64,000 bases of DNA from Polaromonas sp. OV174 (GTDB lineage: Bacteria > Pseudomonadota > Gammaproteobacteria > Burkholderiales > Burkholderiaceae_C): assembly GCF_900112285.1 (NCBI RefSeq), contig NZ_FOKZ01000016.1, positions 1 through 64,000 of the forward strand, read 5' to 3'. Under the pieces are notes generated by a model. That model ran no database searches, was not told the origin of the DNA, and saw only the letters and a program-made list of their open reading frames with translations. Below, one piece after another: positions 34,586 to 42,674 of the stretch (position 1 is its first letter; each line of letters starts with the position of its first letter). A program made the position numbers and the translations under genes.

Positions 34586-35880
34586 GCCGCACGCATAGCG
34601 CCCCAATGAATGGGCTGAACACGTTAAAGGTAGCACCGGCCTGCGGGATTGACTTCGGCACCTCCAACTCCACGGCCGGCTGGGTCCGGCCCGGCCATGG
34701 CACCTTGCTGCCGCTGGAGGGCGACAAGCTGACCTTGCCTTCGGTGATTTTTTTCCATGCCGAAGACGAGGAAGTCCGCTACGGCCGGGCCGCGCTGGCC
34801 GACTACCTGGAGGGCTATGAGGGACGGCTGATGCGCTCGCTCAAGAGCCTGCTGGGCACCTCCATGATTGACGACTTCACCGAGGTTGCCGGCCGGGCAC
34901 TGCCGTTTCGGGAGCTGCTGGCACGCTTTGTCGGGGAACTCAAGCAACGCGCCGAGCTGGCCGCCGGGCATGAGTTCTCCCGCGCCGTGCTGGGCCGGCC
35001 GGTGTTCTTCATCGACGACGATGCCGCCGCCGACCAGCGCGCGCAGGACACGCTGGAAGACGTCGCCCGCAAGGCCGGCCTGCGCGAGATCGCGTTTCAG
35101 TACGAGCCGATTGCCGCAGCGTTTGACTACGAATCGAAAATTTCGAGCGAAGAACTGGTGCTGGTGGTCGACATTGGCGGCGGCACCTCGGACTTCAGCC
35201 TGATTCGCGTCGGCCCCAAGCGCGCCGGCCGTGCCGAGCGGCGCGACGATATTTTGGCCAATGGCGGTGTGCACATAGGCGGTACCGACTTTGACCGGGC
35301 CCTGAGCCTGGCCAGCATGATGCCCATGCTGGGCCTGGGCAGTTCGCTGAAAAGCGGTCTGGCCATGCCTTCTGCGCCTTACTTCAATCTGGCGACTTGG
35401 CACACCATCAACATGGCCTATAGCAAAAAGGCCTGGTCGGAAATCAGCGACCTGCACCGCGAGGCCAGCGACAAGCCCAAGCTGGAGCGGCTGCAAAGCG
35501 TGGTGCGCGAGCGCGCTGGCCACTGGCTGGCGCTGCAGGTGGAGGCGGCCAAGATCGACTTGTCGAACTCGGCGCAGACGCAGATAGACATAGGCCGTAT
35601 CGCGGCGGGCGAGAGCGTGAGCTTGCACCGCGATGACCTAGATAGGTCCATCAACGGGCTGGTGACGACGGTGGAGCAAACGGTGAGCAAGCTGCTGCGC
35701 GACGCCGGCCTGGCCGCCGACGGCATTGATACGGTGTTCTTCACCGGCGGCTCCAGCGGTGTGCCCTTGCTGCGCCAGCGCATCCTGGCGCTGCTGCCGC
35801 AGGCGCGTTCCGTCGAGGGTGATCTGTTTGGCAGCATTGGCGCCGGCCTGGCGCTCGATGCCCAGCGCAAGTTTGGCTGA
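34582..35880 (+). CDS. Hsp70-family protein, YegD-like
   Basis: 432 residues, an actin/Hsp70 ATPase domain with no substrate-binding domain. Phosphate-1 motif GIDFGTSNST, phosphate-2 VVDIGGGTSDFSLIRV and adenosine motif FFTGGSSGVPLLRQ are all present. YegD-type proteins are chaperone-like ATPases of uncertain role. It is translationally coupled to the upstream 176-residue protein, which could be a specific partner. The next gene, hipB, starts about 120 bases later. Confidence 0.9.
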   Translation: MSRTHSAPMNGLNTLKVAPACGIDFGTSNSTAGWVRPGHGTLLPLEGDKLTLPSVIFFHAEDEEVRYGRAALADYLEGYEGRLMRSLKSLLGTSMIDDFTEVAGRALPFRELLARFVGELKQRAELAAGHEFSRAVLGRPVFFIDDDAAADQRAQDTLEDVARKAGLREIAFQYEPIAAAFDYESKISSEELVLVVDIGGGTSDFSLIRVGPKRAGRAERRDDILANGGVHIGGTDFDRALSLASMMPMLGLGSSLKSGLAMPSAPYFNLATWHTINMAYSKKAWSEISDLHREASDKPKLERLQSVVRERAGHWLALQVEAAKIDLSNSAQTQIDIGRIAAGESVSLHRDDLDRSINGLVTTVEQTVSKLLRDAGLAADGIDTVFFTGGSSGVPLLRQRILALLPQARSVEGDLFGSIGAGLALDAQRKFG

Positions 35881-35894
35881 TGGCTACCAGAACG

Positions 35895-35976
35895 ATAGTT
35901 AACTATTGAATTTATTTAAATGAATAGTTAACTATTGTTGTTATTGAATTAAATCGATAAAATACTATCGAATAGT
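35895..35976. promoter_or_regulatory. palindromic operators of hipBA
   Basis: The perfect 12-base palindrome ATAGTTAACTAT occurs twice, at 35895-35906 and 35924-35935, centres 29 bases apart. A third, looser inverted repeat ACTAT-CGA-ATAGT follows at 35964-35976. They lie directly before hipB at 35999 and are AT-rich against a GC-rich background. Tandem palindromes of this sort are where HipB binds to repress its own operon. Confidence 0.75.
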
Positions 35977-35998
35977 TCCATAACGATACTTTTTTATC

Positions 35999-36340
35999 AT
36001 GAAAACCTTGCTGGAGATGGCGCAGCGCCTGGAAAGCGAGCGGCAGCGGCTCAAGCTCGATTACCAGGCGATTGCCGAGAAAACCGGGCTGACGCCGTTG
36101 TCGGTGCGCAGCGCCATGCAGGGCCGCACCGCGCCGCGCATCACCACCTTGATGGCGATTGCCGATCAATTGGGGCTGGAGGTGCTGCTGTTGCCCAAGG
36201 TGGTGGCGATGGGCTTGCAGGCGAAAGCCGCTGGCGAGGCAGGGCCTGCGCCCGCGCTTTCCAGCGTCGACCGCATCGTGGCTGAAACAGCCTTGCGCTC
36301 TGCCGGCGCCCAAAACCCAAAAAGCGGGCAGACAAAATGA
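35999..36340 (+). CDS. hipB: HipB-like XRE-family antitoxin
   Basis: 113 residues. The helix-turn-helix is RLKLDYQAIAEKTGLTPLSVRSAMQGRTAPRITTLMAIADQLGLEVLLLP, starting near residue 18. It would bind the upstream palindromes and neutralise HipA. The stop overlaps the hipA start by 4 bases (36337-36340), standard for hipBA modules. Confidence 0.88.
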   Translation: MKTLLEMAQRLESERQRLKLDYQAIAEKTGLTPLSVRSAMQGRTAPRITTLMAIADQLGLEVLLLPKVVAMGLQAKAAGEAGPAPALSSVDRIVAETALRSAGAQNPKSGQTK

Positions 36341-37680
36341 ATGTGCTGGCGCTGGACATCTATGTAGGCGCTGCGCGCGCCGGGCTGCTGTTCCAGTACG
36401 GCACGGGCAACAGCGCGCTGACGCGTTTTATTCCCGACGAAGCCTTTTGGTCCAGGCCTGATTCGCCGGTGCTGTCGTGGGCCGCCATGGACGACGACCC
36501 GCAACGGCGCGAAATTTTCTGGCGCAGCTATGTCAGCACGCCGTTTTTCAATGCCGAAGGCGGCCGCCTGCCGGCTTTTTTTCAAAACCTGCTGCCCGAA
36601 GGCCCGCTGCGCCGCCATCTGGAAGAGCTGCGCGGCTGCGGGCCGGGCGACCACTTCGACCTGCTGGCCGCCTGCGGCACCGACCTGCCGGGCAATGTCT
36701 ATGCCTACCCGGCGCACCTGGATGCCGATGCGCTGGCCGGCGTGGTGACCCAGCACAACGATGCGCTGGAGATGACGGTGACGGCCGACCCCTTGCCCGA
36801 GGCCACCTCGCTGTCGGGCGTGCAGCCCAAGCTGGCGCTGCTGGCGCAGCAGGGGCGCTATGTGGCGCGCACCAAGGACGCGCAGGGCACGCACATCATC
36901 GCCAAGCTGCCCACGGTGGAATACGCCTTGCTGCCCGAGGTGGAGGAGTTGTCGCTACGGCTGGCGCAGGCCGCCGGCGTCAAGGTCTGCAGCGCCTGGC
37001 TGGCGCCCATGAGCGAGATGCTGGCCGAGCAGCCCTTTGTGCTGGGCGAGAGCCGGCAGTTTTTGGCCGTGCAGCGCTTTGACCGCAGCCCGCAAGGCCA
37101 CATCCATTGCGAAGACTTTGCGCAAATCCTGCGCATCCCCCCGGAAGAAAAATACACCCACCCGGCCGCCACCTACGCCACCATGGCCAGCACGCTGCGC
37201 AGCGGCATGGGGCTGAACGGCGAGCTGGGGGAGGGCGCGGCCGAAGAGCTGATCCGGCGTGTGATGGTCAATGAAATGCTGGGCAACTACGACGCCCATG
37301 TGAAGAATTTCGGCGTGGTCTACCCGGATGGCCGCACGCCGGAGTTGTCTCCGGCCTACGACGTGGTGGCCTATGCCGCCTACCTGGGTGGGCGCGGCCA
37401 TGCGCTGCGTTTTGTTCCGGGCGGTGAAAAGCAGGCGCGGCTCAGCCCGCAAACCGTGCGCAGCTTTTGCAATGCCACCGGCATGTTCGAAACCCGGGTG
37501 CGCGGCGTGCTCAACGAGGCGGTGGGTCTGGCCTGCGCCTCATGGCCTGCGCTGATCGAGGCCAGCAGCCTGCTGAATCAGCAAAAACAGAATCTGCTCA
37601 GGCATTTCGAGGCCTGCGACGCGGTGCAGAGCTGGCGGAGCAGGCGCGCTGGCAGCGCCGGGCGCAAGGTGACCCGGTAA
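36337..37680 (+). CDS. hipA: HipA-family serine/threonine kinase toxin
   Basis: 447 residues, near E. coli HipA (440). The HipA N-terminal subdomain is followed by the kinase core: SGVQPKLALLAQ (phosphorylation loop serine), RTKDAQGTHIIAKLP (ATP lysine) and FLAVQRFDRS. GNYDAHVKNFGVVYP is the catalytic NxDxHxKNF motif, with Asp in LSPAYDVVAYA binding magnesium. HipA of this type phosphorylates glutamyl-tRNA synthetase and arrests growth. All key residues are present, so the toxin is probably active. Confidence 0.92.
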   Translation: MNVLALDIYVGAARAGLLFQYGTGNSALTRFIPDEAFWSRPDSPVLSWAAMDDDPQRREIFWRSYVSTPFFNAEGGRLPAFFQNLLPEGPLRRHLEELRGCGPGDHFDLLAACGTDLPGNVYAYPAHLDADALAGVVTQHNDALEMTVTADPLPEATSLSGVQPKLALLAQQGRYVARTKDAQGTHIIAKLPTVEYALLPEVEELSLRLAQAAGVKVCSAWLAPMSEMLAEQPFVLGESRQFLAVQRFDRSPQGHIHCEDFAQILRIPPEEKYTHPAATYATMASTLRSGMGLNGELGEGAAEELIRRVMVNEMLGNYDAHVKNFGVVYPDGRTPELSPAYDVVAYAAYLGGRGHALRFVPGGEKQARLSPQTVRSFCNATGMFETRVRGVLNEAVGLACASWPALIEASSLLNQQKQNLLRHFEACDAVQSWRSRRAGSAGRKVTR

Positions 37681-37743
37681 AGCTTGCACGATGCTTGCTA
37701 GACAATCGCTCATTGTTAGACATCTGCAATTTGGAGCACCTGG

Positions 37744-38202
37744 ATGAACTTTGCGACTGACCTTTCGACGGTTACCCACGGCATACAGCTGGCCGTGGCG
37801 CCGGTGTTTTTGTTGACGGCGGTATCGGGAATGATTGGTGCCGTGGCGGGCCGCCTGGCACGCATCATCGACCGAGCCCGTTTTCTTGAAAACCGGCTGG
37901 AGGCAGGGGGCGTTGAAGAGAGTCGTGCCACGAAGATGTATGCCGAGTTACAGCAACTGAGAAAGCGCGGCTGGCTGGTCAACGGCTGCATTGCCCTGCT
38001 GACCTTTTGCGCCATTCTGATCGGCAGCACGATTATTTTGCTGTTTCTCGGCGAAACCATCGAGATGCCCACGCTCAAGATCGCCACCGTGTGTTTTCTG
38101 TCGGGCGTGATCTGCTTTTTGTCGGCCCTGGTTTGTTTTTTGGCCGAGACTTTGTTGGCGACCCGGTTGTTGAAGTTTGCGGAGCCTTCGCGGCCGGGGT
38201 GA
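37744..38202 (+). CDS. DUF2721 membrane protein
   Basis: 152 residues, three to four hydrophobic segments. IQLAVAPVFLLTAVSGMIGAVAGRLARIIDRARFLE is the N-terminal hallmark of DUF2721, followed by LRKRGWLVNGCIALLTFCAILIG and a last membrane pair. Function unknown. It stands alone between hipA and an exported basic protein. Confidence 0.85.
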   Translation: MNFATDLSTVTHGIQLAVAPVFLLTAVSGMIGAVAGRLARIIDRARFLENRLEAGGVEESRATKMYAELQQLRKRGWLVNGCIALLTFCAILIGSTIILLFLGETIEMPTLKIATVCFLSGVICFLSALVCFLAETLLATRLLKFAEPSRPG

Positions 38203-38345
38203 TTGTTGTCAGCAGTTGTTTTATTGATAGGTGAAGTCTCTGTCAACGGTTGACGGGAAGGCTTCGTTCAAGGTGTTGAGGTGTATGGTGAGCAAGCAGT
38301 TCGCTGCCGCTCAGGTCTTTAACTTAAAACCACGGTAGTACCACG

Positions 38346-38891
38346 ATGACAATACCTACGAAAACAAGCAAGCCTTACCTCTACGGCCGCAGCTTTGCAC
38401 TGGTCATGGCAGCCGCTTTGGCCTGCTCTTCCAGCTTTGCCGAAAAACCTGAATGGGCGGGCGGCGGAAAGCACGGCAAGGGTAACAAGCACGAGCAGGC
38501 GGAGCAGTCCGATCACGGCAATTCCGGACTGGGCCAAAAGGCGAAGAAGAACCAGCAGTCGACCGAGGTCCGGGTCGGCGGCTATTTTGTGCCGCAGCAG
38601 CGCGTGGTGGTCCAGAACTACTATGGCAAGCAGTCCAAAGCGGGTCATTGCCCTCCAGGTCTGGCCAAGAAAAACAATGGCTGCCTACCACCCGGGCAAG
38701 CCAAAAAATACGCCATAGGTCAGCCACTGCCCCGCGATGTCGTGTTCTACCCCGTACCTGCGTCCGTCGTGGTGCAGCTGGGGGCTCCCCCCGCAGGGCA
38801 TAAATATGTGCGCGTCGCTACCGATATCTTGCTGATTGCGGTGGGCACCAGCATGGTGGTGGACGCCATGCAGGACCTGGGCTCGCTCTAG
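38346..38891 (+). CDS. exported basic protein, RcnB-like
   Basis: 181 residues. Signal peptide ends near SSSFAEK; the mature part is Lys/Gly/His-rich (GGGKHGKGNKHEQAE) and then carries CPPGLAKKNNGCLPPGQAKKYAIGQPLPRDVVFYPV, the PPG-AKK motif of RcnB/YohN-type periplasmic proteins. A C-terminal hydrophobic stretch (VATDILLIAVGTSMVVDAM) follows. The stop overlaps the stop of the convergent flavoprotein gene in a shared CTAG at 38888-38891. Confidence 0.75.
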   Translation: MTIPTKTSKPYLYGRSFALVMAAALACSSSFAEKPEWAGGGKHGKGNKHEQAEQSDHGNSGLGQKAKKNQQSTEVRVGGYFVPQQRVVVQNYYGKQSKAGHCPPGLAKKNNGCLPPGQAKKYAIGQPLPRDVVFYPVPASVVVQLGAPPAGHKYVRVATDILLIAVGTSMVVDAMQDLGSL

Positions 38892-40522
38892 GCGCTTGGC
38901 GAATTGATTGCCCCCCGCTGTGAAGGCAAAGTAGCCACCACCGCGGGGAGATCCACCATCACCGGCTGGCCGGGTGTGGTGCAGCCGGTGTCGCAGCATT
39001 TGCCGGGCTGGCGGTTCTTGGTAATCGCACGGTCGGGGTCGTGCGCCACGCCGCGCTCCAGGATGCGTTCCACCAGCTCGACCTTGCTGCCCACCGGGTA
39101 GTTGCGGTAAATCTCCTGCTTCATGGCGGCCGGCGAGCCGCCGCCGTGCAGGCTGATCACGCTGTACCAGCCGCCCTGGTAACCGGCGCTCAGGTCTTCG
39201 ATGAAGCGCGCGGTTTCAATGCGCTGCTCATAAGGCACATCGGGGTTGGCACGCAGCACTTCGGATAGTTTGGCGCCGGTTTCGGGGTTGTGGTCTTCGT
39301 CGGGGCCGGGCAGGGTGACGATCAGGCCACCGCTGACGTAGTGGGCAATGCGGTGCATGTCGTAAATCTTGGTAGCGAGCAGCAGCTTGCCGATGTTGGA
39401 AAACACCGGGTCTGGCATGAAGGTTTTGCTGTGTTCGTCAACCTTGCCATAGACGCTGGCCGCCACGCCACAGGCAAAAAAGCTTTCGGTGATGGTGATC
39501 AGCTCGACCATCTGTTCGCGCAAATGCGTTTCCTTGGCCGGATCGAAGCCATTGGCCTCGCACATCAAAGCGCCAGCGCCAATCAGCAGGTCGCCAAAGC
39601 CGGCGCGCGCGCCTATGCAGGAGTGGCGGTGGTGGGTGGCGTAGCTGTAGGTGAGGTGGCCTGAGTGTTCCCATTCACCGGCGTAAAACACGCTGTCCCA
39701 GGGCACAAACACCTTGTCGAACATCACCACGCCGGTGCTCTGGCCGTATTTGCGGCTGAACAGGGGCGCACCGTGCTCGACTTTTTCACCGGGCCTGCCG
39801 GCCGGGCGCGCAATGATGGTGATGCCGGGCGCATCCAGAGGCACGGCGCAGCAAACCGCAAAGTCGGCGTCTTCCTTGCCCATGTTGCGGCAGGGCATGA
39901 CCAGCAGCTCATGCACATAAGGCGCGCCGGTCACGATGGCCTTGGTGCCGCTGATGACGATGCCCTTGGCATTGCGCTCGACCACATGCACATAGCTGTC
40001 GACATTGGCCTGTTCATGCGGCCTGCGGCTGCGGTCTCCCTTTGCGTCCGTCATGGCGATGCCCAGGGTCAGGTCCTGGTCTTGAATGCGGTGCAGGTAG
40101 TTCAAAAAGCGTGCGGTGTTTTCCGTGGTGCCGCGTGCGTCGTCGATGCGGCTTGAAACCTGGCCAATCGCATTGAGCGCGTCGTGCGTCAGGTAACGCT
40201 GGGCGCAACCGGTTTCCTGGCAGACCAGGCGCACGGCTTCCAGCTTGTTGAGCAGGTCGCCGCTGCTGGTGTTGATGTGGCTCAAGCGATTCACCAGCTT
40301 GCCGCTGCTTTGCTGCACCGCCGTCATGATGGGTGCGTATTGAGCCTTCAGGGCGTAGTCATAGGTCAGCGCAATGGCGTTGATGCCGGGGCCGAAGCCG
40401 CGCTCGTCGGCGACGCTGACCACCTGCTGGCCGTCCAGAAAAACGCGGGGTTTGTAGCGGCGCAGTGACTCGCGAAAGTCATCACCGGACATCAGTGTGG
40501 CGGCAGGGGCGGGTGCATTCAT
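38888..40522 (-). CDS. HpaB/AbfD-family flavoprotein
   Basis: 544 residues from the ATG at 40522, preceded by AGGAGA. It belongs to the 4-hydroxyphenylacetate 3-hydroxylase/4-hydroxybutyryl-CoA dehydratase family: FGDLLIGAGALMCEANGF and HYVSGGLIVTLPGPDEDHNPETG are characteristic. Of the four AbfD iron-sulfur ligands recalled from that family, this protein keeps a Cys in TGCAQRY and a His in THHRHSCIGA, but the second and last Cys positions are Tyr and Ala, so a [4Fe-4S] site is doubtful. The C-terminus has a Cys cluster, GKCCDTGCTTPG. A FAD monooxygenase role is more likely. Substrate unknown. Confidence 0.8.
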   Translation of the reverse strand: MNAPAPAATLMSGDDFRESLRRYKPRVFLDGQQVVSVADERGFGPGINAIALTYDYALKAQYAPIMTAVQQSSGKLVNRLSHINTSSGDLLNKLEAVRLVCQETGCAQRYLTHDALNAIGQVSSRIDDARGTTENTARFLNYLHRIQDQDLTLGIAMTDAKGDRSRRPHEQANVDSYVHVVERNAKGIVISGTKAIVTGAPYVHELLVMPCRNMGKEDADFAVCCAVPLDAPGITIIARPAGRPGEKVEHGAPLFSRKYGQSTGVVMFDKVFVPWDSVFYAGEWEHSGHLTYSYATHHRHSCIGARAGFGDLLIGAGALMCEANGFDPAKETHLREQMVELITITESFFACGVAASVYGKVDEHSKTFMPDPVFSNIGKLLLATKIYDMHRIAHYVSGGLIVTLPGPDEDHNPETGAKLSEVLRANPDVPYEQRIETARFIEDLSAGYQGGWYSVISLHGGGSPAAMKQEIYRNYPVGSKVELVERILERGVAHDPDRAITKNRQPGKCCDTGCTTPGQPVMVDLPAVVATLPSQRGAINSPSA

Positions 40523-40560
40523 GGCTTGTCTCCTGGGTTGTTTTCGCAATTCTAGTGATA

Positions 40561-40599
40561 AATTAAACACTGTTCAATACATTGTTTTGGTGTTCAATT
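40561..40599. promoter_or_regulatory. candidate TetR operator between flavoprotein gene and its regulator
   Basis: Large inverted repeat: AATTAAACAC (40561-40570) against GTGTTCAATT (40590-40599), nine of ten pairs matching. The octamer TGTTCAAT is also directly repeated at 40571-40578 and 40591-40598, exactly 20 bases apart. It fills the divergent gap. Confidence 0.6.
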
Positions 40600-40638
40600 A
40601 AAAGTGGATGGCCCGGATTTTGGGGGTATATTCATCCC

Positions 40639-41268
40639 ATGCAAGCCAGACTAGACCGCCAACAGGCCATGAATGATTCGCGCCGGGCGCTGATGCTCGA
40701 CGCCGCCCGCTCGGTGTTTGAGCGGCTGGGTATCGAAGGCGCCAGCATCCGTGAAATTGCCAAACAGGCCGGCTACACACCGGGCGCGATTTACTCCTAT
40801 TTTGAAAACAAGGAAGCGATTTACGGCGCGCTGCTGGCCGAATCGCTGGAGCGCCTGAATGTGCTGGTCGATGCGGCCGGCCTGGACGCCGCCAGCCCGT
40901 CCGATCTGCTGGAAGCCAAGGCCAGCGCCTGGTTTGGTTTTTATGCCGCCAATCCGCGCGACCTGGACCTGGGCTTTTACCTGGTGCAGGGCATGCAGCC
41001 GCGTGGCCTGACGGCAGAGCTCAATTACCAGTTGAACGACCGCTTGCATGATGCCTTGCGACCCTGCGAAATGGCCTTGCAAGCCATGGGCCTGAACGGT
41101 GAAGACGCCTTGCGCGAAAATACGTCTTTGCTTGCCCACGGCGTGGGCTTGTTGCTGCTGCAACATACCGGCCGCATCCGCATGTTCGGGCAAGATGCCA
41201 CGCTGCTGTTTGCGGCCTATCTGATTGCCCTGGTGGAGCGGCTGCAGCGCGATGCGCCTGCGCCTTGA
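40639..41268 (+). CDS. TetR-family regulator
   Basis: 209 residues from ATG 40639. The HTH domain is standard: ALMLDAARSVFERLGIEGASIREIAKQAGYTPGAIYSYFENKEAIY. The C-terminal ligand domain is of the TetR_C type and not specific. Divergent from the HpaB/AbfD-like flavoprotein and followed by an isochorismatase-like gene, it probably controls both. Confidence 0.9.
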   Translation: MQARLDRQQAMNDSRRALMLDAARSVFERLGIEGASIREIAKQAGYTPGAIYSYFENKEAIYGALLAESLERLNVLVDAAGLDAASPSDLLEAKASAWFGFYAANPRDLDLGFYLVQGMQPRGLTAELNYQLNDRLHDALRPCEMALQAMGLNGEDALRENTSLLAHGVGLLLLQHTGRIRMFGQDATLLFAAYLIALVERLQRDAPAP

Positions 41269-41296
41269 CCCCTTTTTTTGAATTTCAGGACTAACC

Positions 41297-41920
41297 ATGT
41301 TGCTCGATGCCGATGACTCCCAACTCGTACTGGTGGACTACCAGACTCGCTTGATGCCCGTCATTTTTGAAAACGAACTCGTCATCGCCAACGCCGTGCG
41401 CCTGGCGCGCATGGCCCAGGCGCTGGCAGTGCCGGTCTGGGCCAGCGCCCAAAACCCCGACAAGCTGGGGCCCAATGTGCCCGCCGTGCAGGCGGCGATT
41501 GAAGCGGCGGGCGGCAAGACCCTGTCCAAAATGCATTTCAGCGCAGCCGCCGAAGGTCTGGGCGAGTGGCTGCGCCCGCCGGTGCGCAAGGCGCCCACGG
41601 GCGGCAATGCCCGCAGCCTGCCCAAGCATTTTCAAAAACCAGCACCCGAAGAAGACGCCGGCCGCAGCACCATCGTCATTGCGGGCTGCGAAGCCCATGT
41701 CTGCCTGATGCAGACGGCGCTGGAGTTGCTGGAAGAAGAGTTTGAGGTCTGGGTGGTGACCGATGCCTGCAGCTCACGCAGCGAGCGCAACCGCGATGCG
41801 GCATTTGACCGCCTGGCCGGCAATGGCGCCGAGCTGGTGACCACCGAGATGGTGGCCTTTGAATGGCTGCGCACCGCCGAGCATCCTGACTTCAAGGAAA
41901 TTCTGGCGCAGGTGAAGTAA
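41297..41920 (+). CDS. isochorismatase-family hydrolase
   Basis: 207 residues. The family triad is visible: Asp in LVLVDYQTRLMP, and the nucleophilic Cys in IVIAGCEAHVCLMQTALELL. The third triad residue, a Lys expected near residues 100-120, cannot be fixed by eye. The closest functional type is the general cysteine hydrolase/nicotinamidase-like group, such as YcaC. It follows the TetR gene by 28 bases. Confidence 0.85.
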   Translation: MLLDADDSQLVLVDYQTRLMPVIFENELVIANAVRLARMAQALAVPVWASAQNPDKLGPNVPAVQAAIEAAGGKTLSKMHFSAAAEGLGEWLRPPVRKAPTGGNARSLPKHFQKPAPEEDAGRSTIVIAGCEAHVCLMQTALELLEEEFEVWVVTDACSSRSERNRDAAFDRLAGNGAELVTTEMVAFEWLRTAEHPDFKEILAQVK

Positions 41921-42064
41921 TTCCATTTCTAAACCATCCGTGTCGTTGTTGCTTCGCCTTGCCGTGCTATAGCACTGTCTGCGGCTTCGCGCCTAGACAC
42001 GAATGATTTGGAAACGGAATAAGGCGTAAGGCGGTCAGCGCTTTATTTGAATGAAATAGGCCGC

Positions 42065-42107
42065 TAGCCCAATACAGATAAGCGCAAGCAGCTATTGAAA
42101 ATATAGC
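42065..42107 (+). repeat. dispersed 43-base element
   Basis: TAGCCCA-N10-GCGCA-N4-GCTAT-N7-ATAGC, the best consensus copy. Hairpin GCTAT/ATAGC at 42091-42107, in the convergent gap before regA. Confidence 0.88.
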
Positions 42108-42137
42108 ATTGGCAGCAAGTTGCCAATGCGCGGAAAA

Positions 42138-42674
42138 TCACTTGACGCGCTGCTTTTCCAGTTTGCGCGCCAGCGTGCGCCTGTGCATGCCCAGTCGGCG
42201 CGCGGCTTCGGAAATGTTGAAATCGGTCTCGGCCAGCACCTGGTGGATGCGTTCCCATTCCAGGGTTTTGATGGAGGTGGAGCGTTGCGTCAGGCTGACC
42301 TCGGTGTCGCCGCTGGTGCGGCCGAAAGCGGCCTCGATGTCGTCGGTATTGGAGGGCTTGGCCAGGTAGTGGCAGGCGCCCAGTTTGATGGCTTCCACGG
42401 CCGTGGCAATGCTGGCAAAGCCGGTCAGGACCACGATCAGCATGTCGGGGGCGTGGCTGTTCAGGGCTTGCACGCAGGACAGTCCCGACGCATCACCGTT
42501 CAATTTCAAATCGACGACGGCGTAGCCTGGCGAATGCCGCTGCAGCAGTATCTCGACCGCTTCCAGGCTGGCGGCGAGGAGTACCGAATAGCCGCGGCGC
42601 TCGAAGGAGCGGCCCAGGGTACGGGCAAAGGCGGCGTCGTCCTCGACGATGAGTAGCTGTCGTTCAATGTTCAT
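42138..42674 (-). CDS. regA: redox response regulator RegA/PrrA
   Basis: 178 residues. Receiver domain with acidic pocket VEDD, phospho-acceptor Asp in AVVDLKLNG and LTGFASIATAVEA, then a linker and the Fis-type HTH that defines RegA (DFNISEAARRLGMHRRTLARKLEKQRVK). RegA homologues switch on respiratory, photosynthetic and carbon/nitrogen-fixation genes when oxygen is low. It overlaps the regB stop by 11 bases and is the last gene of the cyo-surf1-regBA run. Confidence 0.92.
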   Translation of the reverse strand: MNIERQLLIVEDDAAFARTLGRSFERRGYSVLLAASLEAVEILLQRHSPGYAVVDLKLNGDASGLSCVQALNSHAPDMLIVVLTGFASIATAVEAIKLGACHYLAKPSNTDDIEAAFGRTSGDTEVSLTQRSTSIKTLEWERIHQVLAETDFNISEAARRLGMHRRTLARKLEKQRVK

